Assembly: GCA_900175165.2 (NCBI GenBank)
Contig: FWWN02000195.1
Coordinates: forward strand, 1 to 64,000
Reading direction: 5' to 3'
DNA length: 64,000 nt
Origin: Rhizomucor pusillus
Taxonomy: Eukaryota > Mucoromycota > Mucoromycetes > Mucorales > Lichtheimiaceae
Shown piece by piece: positions 46,359-55,281 of the stretch. The notes under the pieces were generated by a model, which had not been told where the DNA came from, searched no databases, and saw only the letters and a program-made list of their open reading frames with translations. Made by a program: the position numbers and the translations under genes. Position 1 is the first letter of the stretch. Each line of letters starts with the position of its first letter.

Positions 46359-46843
46359 CTTCTGGCAAAGTGGTCGCTCCACACTCGCTTGGAACAGTCG
46401 CTTAGACACGTGTTACATCAGCTACGACAATAGAGGTTTCCTTGTATTGATGAAAGAGGAGTTGATTGATAGCAGTGAGAGAATACTGTATACTGTGTGA
46501 TCATATTATGGATACTACAGGATGATGAAGATTCTACTTTGGTAGAACAAGGCAGGAGGTTCAAGCAGAATGGGGCAAGATGGCTGGGTTTCTAACCGAG
46601 AAATTGTAATACCAGCAATCGGGATAAAATATAAAGTGAACTGGAAGAAACAGAAAAATGTACCGTAATCAATTGTATTTATTCATGTTGTCATCTTGGG
46701 ATATTTACATTGTGTTGATAATATATGGTTGCGTTATGGATAAGGTCATAATTTAACTGTTTATGCTTGATTGAAGGAAGGCTTGGCGTCGGTTGGATGT
46801 CGAGAGATCTCACAGTAGTCACAGATAACAAAATTTGTCTCCT
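46359..46843. other. No gene seen
   Basis: Flank between the mariner relic and the tandem duplication; AT-rich, short frames only. The missing 3' end of the F-box pseudogene is not found here. Confidence 0.4.
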
Positions 46844-47540
46844 GGACAGCCTTCCAGGCTTTCGCTGCCAATGCACTGGAAACTGGGTTATGCAAGGAAA
46901 GTAATCTATCACAGTAACGCAAGGGAAATTAACTCATCTTAGCATCATCAGATGAGCATTCTGACAAGGCGCTCGAGAGTTGCGAAAAGCCGCTCTTGAT
47001 TGGAATCATCCTGTTGCGACTCTGGCAATCGCATAGGAAGGTCCTGCCTCGTCCGCTAGTCGGGGTAGATCTGTCTGCTCGACAGCTTCCTGGTTGTCTT
47101 ATATGGGCGCAAGAGCGTTGCTCTTCCACCAAGAGTATGGAAGGGTGCTTCTCCGTCTGTTGGTCAGGGTAGATCTGTCTGTTGGACAGCCTTCCAGGCC
47201 TTCGCTGCCAATGCACCGGAAACTGGGTTCATGCAAGGAAAGTAATCTATCACAGTAACGCAAGGGAAATTAACTCATCTTAGCATCATCAGATGAGCAT
47301 TCTGACAAGGCGCTCGAGAGTTGCGAAAAGCCGCTCTTGATTGGAATCATCCTGTTGCGACTCTGGCAATCGCATAGGAAGGTCCTGCCTCGTCCGCTAG
47401 TCGGGGTAGATCTGTCTGCTCGACAGCTTCCTGGTTGTCTTATATGGGCGCAAGAGCGTTGCTCTTCCACCAAGGGTATGGAAGGGTGCTTCTCTGTCTG
47501 TTGGTCAGGGTAGATCTGTCTGTTGGACAGCCTTCCAGGT
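46844..47540. repeat. Tandem duplication, two units of 340/341 bp
   Basis: GGACAGCCTTCCAGG recurs at 46844, 47184 and 47525, giving a period of 340-341 bp. The two full units are almost identical: a CACTGG/CACCGG change and a one-base insertion in GGGTT(C)ATGCAAGG are visible, plus AAGAGTATGG/AAGGGTATGG. Each unit also carries two internal copies of GGGTAGATCTGTCTG about 105 bp apart. The copies each hold a minus-strand open frame of 80-90 codons with no recognisable domain. Near identity means recent duplication. Confidence 0.9.
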
Positions 47541-48890
47541 TTCAGTGACTCTTGTGCGGTCGGTTGGAATGCTCGAAGAGAAAATGCTAGCATATACGCT
47601 TTCACTGCCAAAACTCACGGCAAAGAGCTTCTGTGGACTACTGGTAAGTCTGGACATAGTTCTTGAAGGCCATCGGTTTCTCAAAAATCGATCGCATCAG
47701 ATCGATACATTCTCAAGCAATGCACTGCTACGCCGGACATCTGCAACAGAGGGATGTATGCCAGTTGCATCCACCGGAACAGGCCTCCTGCTTAAACCTT
47801 CTTTCAGGGTTGATCCAGCCACTGGAGGCCTACGAAGACGACAATCAGCATTACCGACAGCCAAACAACAGCCCTTGCATCATATGTTCATTTCGATTTT
47901 TCGACGCTCGCACTTGCACCATCGCTGTACCTTCTCCGAATCGTCATTTTGATCCACCAGTGCCTAGCACCAGATGTATCAATCTTATTCACCTTTCTTG
48001 TTCAACCACCACTTCAAGCTGTCTGACTACTTAGCCCCATGTCTTTGTATCAAAGCATTTTTTGAATATAGACATAGCCATGAAGCGACTTGTATGTTTT
48101 GACCTTGTGCGACTTAAAGTGCGACCTACGATCGCTGAGCATGGCATCTTAAATTCCAAAGTGGATAAAGACACGTATACGTTAAGCCATATCACCGCAA
48201 TGGATATTCAATCTTCCAATGATCGAATGGAATATCCCCAGTGCTGAACTGTAACCTAGCGACGCGGAAAAAGACAGACGTGCTTATCGGGCACCATATG
48301 ATATGCGTGTTGCTGTAATCAGCAGGTCCATGCTTGCGTTAAAAAATACACCACGGTCGCTCCGACGCTGTTCTTTCTGACTTGCAAAAAAGAGCAGAAA
48401 TTAATGTACTGGGGTGAGCATTAAAAAAAAAGTAAATCTCGTGCCGGTGTGTACAATAGAAAAAGTGATAAAATTCAGATTGCAAAAAGCATGGATCATG
48501 CAAGGTCTGGGCATACGCAGTCAGTATGATATACCGTCGAATGGTAACCCGCGCCATCATGGATTCACACAAAAAGAGCTTACTGAAACCGGAGGGAGAC
48601 GCAGATCAACTATGACAATGAAAGGATGTGGACGGCAAGTACGCTTGAGAATAACGGAACACATTGCGGGAAAAGTTCTTGTGTAAACGGCTTCCGCCAT
48701 TGAGAAGATCTTTATCTGGACGACGGGAAAGAGTGCACACACACACGATAATAGAAATCAATTACAGTCAACGTATAGGTGAAAGGGGGTTTAGAGTATA
48801 AGAAATGTTACCCGACTTCGAGAAAATGCTTCCAAGCTCTCTATTCAGAGCGCACTCATGGGAATTTAGTAAGACCCAAAAAAACCCCTA
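47541..48890. other. Gene-free repeat-rich stretch
   Basis: About 1.3 kb. Frames at 47545-47952 and 47663-48034 overlap in different frames and show no domain. A weak protein-like stretch near 47720-47900 (LHPPEQASCLNLLSGLIQPLEA) could be a relic, but I cannot name it. No splice chain was found. Confidence 0.35.
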
Positions 48891-48910
48891 CCAGCTAGGG
48901 CACACTGGTA

Positions 48911-49026
48911 TATCTGGACATACAATTCCAGCTTGATTAAAAACACGTACTTGCACTAGTAACTGCTTTTCCTCACAGCATGATGAGTTAAGCCACCTAC
49001 TTGAAGACGATCAAGGGCTCTAGAAC
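48911..49026. repeat. Left arm of a ~116-bp inverted repeat
   Basis: TATCTGGACATACAATTCC ... GGGCTCTAGAAC. It matches the complement of 49761-49877 along its whole length at roughly 85 % identity by eye, including CAGCTTGATTAAAAACACG and CTGCTTTTCCTCACAG. Confidence 0.85.
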
Positions 49027-49049
49027 GTAAAAGCGATCACATAAAAACT

Positions 49050-49745
49050 GACGGTTCTAGACCGAATCTCGCAGAGATAGCTTTGACGGTGTACGTAGAT
49101 GCATAGGCATATGTACAAGAAGCATCATTGCTTTCTCCGGTCAGCACATGGAGAACTATGATATTAGCCATACATGCGGTCTACCATCCGTCCTTTACAT
49201 ACACAAAATGATCATCTCTAGTCTGAACCTCACCCAGATATCGTTAACGGCGTAGAGGTACATGCATACGTGTGTACAAGGAGCGTCCTTACTTTTCTAG
49301 TCAGCTCTGAAAAAGCTGAAATATTAGCCATGCATGTAGCCTATCGCACTGCATTGATATATAAAAGAAGCTTTGTTTAGAACTGAATCACGCAGAGATA
49401 GCTTTGGCGGTGTATGGATATGTATAGACATACATACAAGAAGCATAATTACTTTTTCCAGTGAGCACATGAAGAGCTGAAAATTTAACCATACTGCTGT
49501 CTTTCGTCCACCCTTTACCTGCACAAAATCGTGTTCTCTAGACTGGTTCTCCCAGAGATATCTTTAACGACGTCGATAGAAACACATGCATAATATGTGC
49601 AACGAGCATCATTAATTTTTTCAGTCAGCACGTGGGGAGCTATAAAATAAACCATACATGCGTTTTACCATCCACCCTTTACATACACAAAATGGTCTTC
49701 TCTAGATTGAACCTCTCTGAGATATTGTTAGAGGTACATGCATAA
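49050..49745. repeat. Array of four to five diverged ~160-bp tandem repeats
   Basis: A block of the form CTAGA-CTGAA(C/T)CTC-CAGAGATA begins near 49055, 49217, 49377, 49537 and 49704. Each is followed by GACGGTGTA-like, ATGCATA-, CATCATT.CTTT-, GTCAGCACATG- and CCATACATGCG-TCTACCATCC-like words and ends in TTTACATACACAAAATG. The repeats fill the interior between the inverted arms. They carry no long open frame. Confidence 0.85.
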
Positions 49746-49760
49746 TAATAATTCCTCTGT

Positions 49761-49877
49761 GTTCTAGAGTGCTTGATCGTGTTTAGGTAGGCGGCTTAAC
49801 GTGTCGTACTGTGAGGAAAAGCAGTTACAGGTGCAAGTACGTGTTTTTTAATCAAGCTGAAATGGTATGTCCGGATA
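49761..49877. repeat. Right arm of the ~116-bp inverted repeat
   Basis: GTTCTAGAGTGCTTGATCG ... GTATGTCCGGATA, inverted copy of 48911-49026. Just outside it (about 49905-49955) two short direct repeats, AACTAGAGTAGTGTCCC and AACTGGAGTGGTGTGCCC, are visible and may belong to the true element end. Confidence 0.85.
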
Positions 49878-50091
49878 CGACAGTGTCTCCGAGCCGGGCA
49901 TGTGCTCTAACTAGAGTAGTGTCCCCCAACTGGAGTGGTGTGCCCGTAGTAATCCTCTTTTATGTGAGATTGCCCTGAAGTAGCAACTCTGCCATTCAGT
50001 GCGGAGTATTAAACGCAATCATGCGAGGGTGGGGAAGGTGGTGGGGCTTTTCGTGGCAGACTTCGCTTTTTCCGCAGCACCTCACTCAAAC

Positions 50092-52389
50092 ATGGATTAC
50101 TTTCAAAATCACAATCCCACTGACTACGAGCCTTCCGCCATTCTTTCGGCGTACAAGTCAAAATATCCAGATAAAGACAACGCAAAGCTTCACGATAAAA
50201 TCAAGAAAGACTTGGCCGAATTCAAAAGACAGTGCATTGAAAAAGCAGAACGAGCAGACATTTATTTGAAGAACTGGAAGGCGTTTACGGTAAGCTCTTG
50301 CTATAGCAAGACAATATAACACTGATAACTGTGATATGCAGAGAGAACTTCATAAGGGAAAAGCTGTAGCTGCGCCAACGAAGTCGAATGTCGTCATTAG
50401 TCCTCAACAACTGGCTGAGACACTCAACCAGGTATTGCAATTCAACAAAATGTGCAAACTTATAGCTGACTGTGCTTTTAGACTGCCAATACGATAGTGT
50501 ATGCTTGGGTCTAAATCTGGCCATACATGTGGTTACTGATGGTAATTGCTATAGTAATACTCAAAGCGGCAAGGTCACGGTCAACACAAGCAGCAACAGC
50601 AACAGCAGCACTGGTGGCGTGCGAGAGAACGAGGTTAGATTCATTTCAATCCTTCGTAATCTTTTATCTAAACCCAACCCTAGGGCAGTACCAGCAGCCA
50701 CTATGACAGGCTGGGATCGAAGAGACCGGCGTCATTTACAGGTATGTGCCTATGATTGAAGACATGCTTAAGCTCATAGTATATAAAGATGACGATGCTT
50801 TGAGGTGCACGAAGCGATCGGTGACAATACAAGAGGAAAGAAGGTAACTTTACGAAAGGTATTATTATAGCCTCCTATAAACTAAACTACAAGCAGTTGC
50901 ACGTCTGATGACGAGAGTGCGGTATCCATGGCGAGCACTGTGGTGCAGTCAAAGGTAAGCAGATATGTGGATATGTCGCTAAATCTTCGCTTGTTCTCTA
51001 ATGTCACGTCTAACCGTGGTTTTTTTCCCTCACTTCAGGTCGCTCCCAACCCTCTGGAAGCCTATGTGAAGTTCATGGCTCAAACAGACTTTAGCCAGTC
51101 GCATCATTACAGGTATGCATATAACGGGTTTGGGTAAGACTTATCAAAGCTGACGTATGGGAGACTGGAGCGGTTTGGTATCATCCAATGCGGCTATCAG
51201 CTTCAAAAACAAGAAGACATCCCATACCACATTTACGACATTATCGCCTATGAGGAGCCATTGCCAGAGTTTGACTGGTCGATTTGGAGAGCTTACATGT
51301 CGTCGATCATGTTTTCGGGTCTTTATGTATGAGCAAAAATTAAGAGATATTCATTTCCATTCATTCATTTTTTCTTTTCAAATAGAGAACCCCGGATTGC
51401 GCTTCCCTTATCTACTCTACCGAACATGTTCCCGAAGCCTACGATACCACTACATATATGATCATGTCACGAATACTGTATGCGTTGTAAGTTTTCTTTT
51501 GCTGATATCTGACTGAATTGTGCTTAATTTTCTCCTTTGCTCGACAGCTCCGAACATATACACAAGCAAACACGACCATGCGATTTAAAGGAATCCGAAA
51601 CGACCTACTGCCACTATGCTATTTGGCCATTCATCAGACTTGCTGCCACTGCTGTTTCAGGGTTGACTTGTGACTTCAGAGTCGGTGAGACTCCACTGAC
51701 GGCGATGACCGATAAAAAGTACAATGCCGACGGCACGGTGTATATCAACAACTCTGGTCTCGAGATTTTGCTGTTGGAAGCGTCTGGGCCCTACGGCACC
51801 CGGGACAAGGGCCGACACGTTTTCGATCATATTAAAGGTGCTTTTGGTTGTTACAGCATGTTGACCAAGATTCTGTCCACCTATCGAAACGCTGAAGCAT
51901 CGCTGATGGAGGATATCCGAGTTATTTTTATCCATACCAGCGCAAAAGGTAAATCTTATATCTCATGTTTTTGCCTTGAAAAAAAAATTTAACAGTCATA
52001 GACGATTTCATACGTGCCTGGATCATGCGTCCTGTCCTTCAAGGCGAATTTATTTCTTTCGAACGACACAGCAAGGTCCAGATCAACCTCGACTTTGACG
52101 ACACGAAGGCGATTCGTCAAGTTATAGAGTTTTTCATCAACTTAAAGGTAGTAAATGACTAGACTATGACCATCCAGGGATGTGCTATTAACGACCATCT
52201 TAGCATTTGTTACAGCGGTCATGTGAAGCAATCAAGAAACTCAAAGAATCCGATGACAATTACGAGTACGAAAAGGAAAAGACACGAACTCCACTTGACA
52301 GGCTCTTAAAGCCAAGACCAATCAAGCCTAAAAAGGAAGAGCATTACAAGAATATCACCGACCTTGATCCCGTTTCCTCGCTCTTTTAA
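50092..52389 (+). CDS. Uncharacterised 13-exon gene; possible PD-(D/E)XK-like core
   Basis: Exons: 50092-50289, 50342-50431, 50482-50498, 50555-50633, 50684-50741, 50780-50843, 50897-50954, 51039-51112, 51164-51326, 51386-51486, 51548-51948, 51996-52147, 52216-52389; 542 aa. All introns are GT-AG, 38-84 nt, and all phases close. I know no name for it. N-terminus: NHNPTDYEPSAILSAYKSKY, then a lysine-rich helix. Residues 97-210 are Ser/Thr-rich, perhaps disordered. The conserved-looking core (about 315-420) reads SETTYCHYAIWPFIRLAA, FRVGETPLTAMTDKK, NADGTVYINNSGLEILLLEASG, DKGRHVFDHIKGAFG. A strand with Asp362, then Glu378-x-Ser380 and later Lys397, recalls PD-(D/E)XK nucleases, but this is inference. 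The end is Lys-rich. No signal peptide or membrane segment. Exon 9 start and exon 10 donor were chosen by frame. Confidence 0.75.
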
Positions 52390-52410
52390 GTCATCGTTCT
52401 CCCATCGTTA

Positions 52411-52513
52411 TACACCTTTTCCAAAAATTAATGTCGCTGCAATTTGTCGTTTTGGCGTATAAATGTATTATAAAATTTCACAAAATGCGACATTACTTTT
52501 GGGAAAAAGTGTA
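52411..52513. mobile_element. MITE copy 3 (103 bp)
   Basis: TACACCTTTTCC...GGGAAAAAGTGTA, same family as 32447-32650, with AATGTCGC / GCGACATTAC inner ends. It sits 21 bp after the stop codon of the 13-exon gene, probably inside its 3' UTR. Confidence 0.85.
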
Positions 52514-53190
52514 CAACTCGGTCGACCCCATTACTATCACAATGGCACCCAAGCTTACATTATGAGAACCATCAAGTCCTTGTTTGGAAATTCCCAGCAT
52601 TCCACCTCTTCCGTTCAACTATCCTCAAATCAGGCAAGTGAAAAGGACACTGCTGCTGCATGCTGGCGAGGTTACTTGCCTGGTTGGGTGACAGCTCGGC
52701 TTTGTTCCGCAGATCACCCCCCCCCAACCACGGTATCTCTCTGGAGACGACCCTGACTTCTGCGTATGTGGAATGACAGTAAGTGTCCTTTGAGGAAAAT
52801 TCGCCGCATCCGGCTTTGCGCAAGGGATAGAACTTCTCTAACCGAGTTTTTCTTTTATATTCAGCATAATCGTCAGTGATTTCTGCTTACGAACTGGGCG
52901 TTCTATCATGTCTAACAGAGATCCAGCTATGGTTACCAAAGATTAGTACACCTGCTTTACCTATGACTGTCCATCCAACGTTTGATACACACGCCAATCC
53001 TATCAACATCTGTTCTTGTACACTGTCCATGTAGACATTGTTGATATTGCTCAATATACGCACATACCTCCCATTCAAATGTATGAATATCTGAGCTGTT
53101 ATACTGCATTAAGAGAGGGAAATGTAAAGCACTTTTAAAATGGAGCAACACTAACAGTGACATGTATAAACCTCAAGAGAGCTTTGTTTC
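52514..53190. other. No gene seen
   Basis: Between the MITE and the F-box relic. A plus-strand stretch near 52525-52690 is open for about 50 codons with a possible donor after CTGGCGAG, but no domain can be recognised. Confidence 0.35.
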
Positions 53191-54081
53191 TTGGAGCCGA
53201 GGTATTTAAACAGGAGATTTGCATGTTGTGATTCAACAACGTGCCAAAGGGTACCTAGCAGGTCCAGTCGTTTGCCTAGGAAGTCCACGCCTTATTGTTA
53301 TACTTGTAGTGTCCTTGATCTCCATAGACCTGATATCCGCCAGTTACAACAGACTGGCAAGTTTGTAGCGGGAGCAGTGACGGAATATCACTTCCTGGAA
53401 ACACTCTATGTCAATATGCAAGCTCTTCATGCCGAGGAAGCTGTCGATATCCACGATATCCTTTCGAATCTTCCTTTCCTCAGGACTCTGAGATTCTGGG
53501 AGAGCTCATTGTTGGCAAACAGACAGCGGCAAATGAAGAAGCCGCACGTGCTCGTCACGCTTGAGTTAGTGAATTGCTTTTATATTATCTTTCGTATTCT
53601 TGCCCGTCTACACCTTGCCGACGATGGTGTTGAATGCAATGCAACGAATCGCATCGAGATCAGCCTACCTCGGTGCTCACTCGATACTTGCCAACTGGAC
53701 GGTGTAAGCATGGTCCCCAACTTGGATAATCCGGATGAAGGACGCGACAGGTTTATCACGCTGGTGAATCTTCAACAAGGTAGCAAGTGTCCGCATCTGT
53801 ATAACGAGTTTTGGTTTCATACCAAGGCTGCGGGGAGAGCGCAGTTGCAACGTCTTCAAAGTGTTGAGACCAAGGATTTGGATATGCCATCTCCTTCGCC
53901 ACTTGCATGGTCCCAATACACAATCTACACCGTTCCCTTTCGGAAGGATGACTGGAGGAAAGTAATTAAATATGGTTACATCGATTTGACGTGTGCAAGC
54001 GTTAGAAAATTCACCTTCAATTCCTCGCCATCTGTAATCTTTAGAAAGTATAAACCCTGTAAGCTCGATAGAATACGTTAA
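53191..54081 (+). pseudogene. C-terminal half of an F-box/LRR family member (relic)
   Basis: Open for 296 codons but lacks the F-box and the first half of the family. From about residue 42 it matches the intact gene at 34809: VLDLHRPDIRQLQ (VLDLQKPDIRKLQ in the intact copy), EYHFLETLYVNMQ, VDIHDILSNLPFLRTL, RIEISLPRCSLDTCQLDGV, KVIKYGYIDLTCASVRKFTFNSS. A short deletion removes the block before FRILARLHLADDGVE. With no start region it is probably dead, although its long open frame suggests that the loss is recent. Confidence 0.8.
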
Positions 54082-54493
54082 TATAGCAAACAGTGCATAC
54101 CCAAGTGCTCTTTTTCGACATTTTAGCTGGAGCGACACTCAGCTCGGTAAATCAAATAAGCACAGCTGGGTGTACGCCAGCCAAGATATTACTTGAAGTT
54201 GCTAGTATCCCGAATTCTTCAGGGGAACTTTTGATCTACACAATGAACAGCAAGGAGTATGCAGAACTGTCAAGTCATTTCCTCGAGGAAGGAAGGGGGC
54301 AGTAATGATGCTTTAACACGTTACAATCCTGGCAGCGAATGTCTTCCGCTAGATCGTATACTCTTTTGCACGCAAAGCAGGCAGTCAATACTACTCTGGC
54401 AAAAATGAAATAATTTATTGTTCTTCTGTGATAGAACAAAAGAGATGCTTCTTTGAGATTACAAAGGGTTATAGATTACATTGCTGGTATCAT
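54082..54493. other. No gene seen
   Basis: Spacer between the F-box relic and the LysM gene 3' end; short frames only. Confidence 0.4.
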
Positions 54494-55181
54494 TTAAAGA
54501 CCAACGCAGTAGGCCTTGCCAGTGTCAAGGTTGTCGCAAATGTGGTCGCCAGCGTGGTGGAGGCCAGGGTTGAGGCCGTAAAAGGTGTCAGTAGAGATGT
54601 TGTTCTTGGCAGCGACAGCGTCGCAACCAGTGTCCTCAGGAGTGATAGTGTAGAACCACTTGCAGCTAGAGTTGTAGCGGGAGACCTTGTTGGTAGCCTC
54701 GGAAGCGGGAACGGCGTATTGGGAGGGAGCGCCGGAAGAGGAGGAAGAGCCAGAGGAAGCGGGAGTGGAAGAAGCAGCGGCAACAGCCTTGGAAGTAGTG
54801 GTAGAGGAAGAGGAGGAGGAAGAAGAGCCCTTGTTGGCAGCAGCAGCCTTCTGCTTCTCACGGAGGCAGCGCTTGGCTTTGGTCTTGGGAGCCTGGATGC
54901 AGTAGACTTCGTTGGCAAGGAGACCAGAGTTGCAGTCCAAACCGTGGTTGTAGTTCTCAAGCTGTTCAACTTGAATGCCAGCGCGGGCAGCGAGCTGTTG
55001 GCAGGTTTCACCGTAGGCAGCTGTAAACATTAATTAAGTATTTATGCAAGACGTTGTTATGTATCGCGTCATATCACAACTTACCGGAAAGGGTGCGCTC
55101 GCAGTGTTCGGAGGGGTGGGAGGCAGCAGAGGCCATACCGGCAATGGCGAGGGTAGCAGCAGCAACAAGGGAGAACTTCAT
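54494..55181 (-). CDS. Secreted LysM-domain protein
   Basis: Two exons: 55181-55085 and 55020-54494; 207 aa. Signal peptide MKFSLVAAATLAIAGMASA (1-19). Two LysM-like modules: the first across the intron (CERTLSAAYGETCQQLAARAGIQVEQLENYNHGLDC...VYC), the second at the end (CKWFYTITPEDTGCDAVAAKNNISTDTFYGLNPGLH...AYC). They are joined by a Lys-rich then Ser/Thr/Ala linker (about 95-140). LysM modules bind chitin or GlcNAc oligomers, so the protein may coat hyphal chitin; host-chitin sequestering as in plant-pathogen LysM proteins is possible but unproven. Paired cysteines at module ends fit disulfides of a secreted protein. Strong third-position C/G bias and a consensus TATA box suggest high expression. 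Long opposite-strand frames over the linker are shadows of the serine repeats. Confidence 0.92.
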
Positions 55182-55262
55182 GTTTGTAATGAAAGGCAAG
55201 GGACTATTGAGTCTTGAGAGTGAAGGGAATGAGTACAGTTCGACGAGGCATTTACCGCGTCC

Positions 55263-55272
55263 CTTTTATATA
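55263..55272 (-). promoter_or_regulatory. TATA box of the LysM gene
   Basis: The minus strand reads TATATAAAAG about 82-92 bp before the LysM ATG, flanked by CGCGG upstream and GGGACGCGG downstream. It is the clearest TATA box in the window. Confidence 0.7.
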
Positions 55273-55281
55273 CGCCTTGAT

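Noticed and set aside
46929..47611. Repeated minus-strand frames as a new gene pair
   Set aside because: They arise from the 340-bp tandem duplication, are Arg/Ser/Gln-rich with no domain, and have no promoter or splice context.
54428..55033. Long plus-strand Gly/Ser/Val frame over the LysM gene
   Set aside because: Antisense of the Ser/Ala linker and LysM coding sequence; the minus strand has signal peptide, LysM modules and TATA box.
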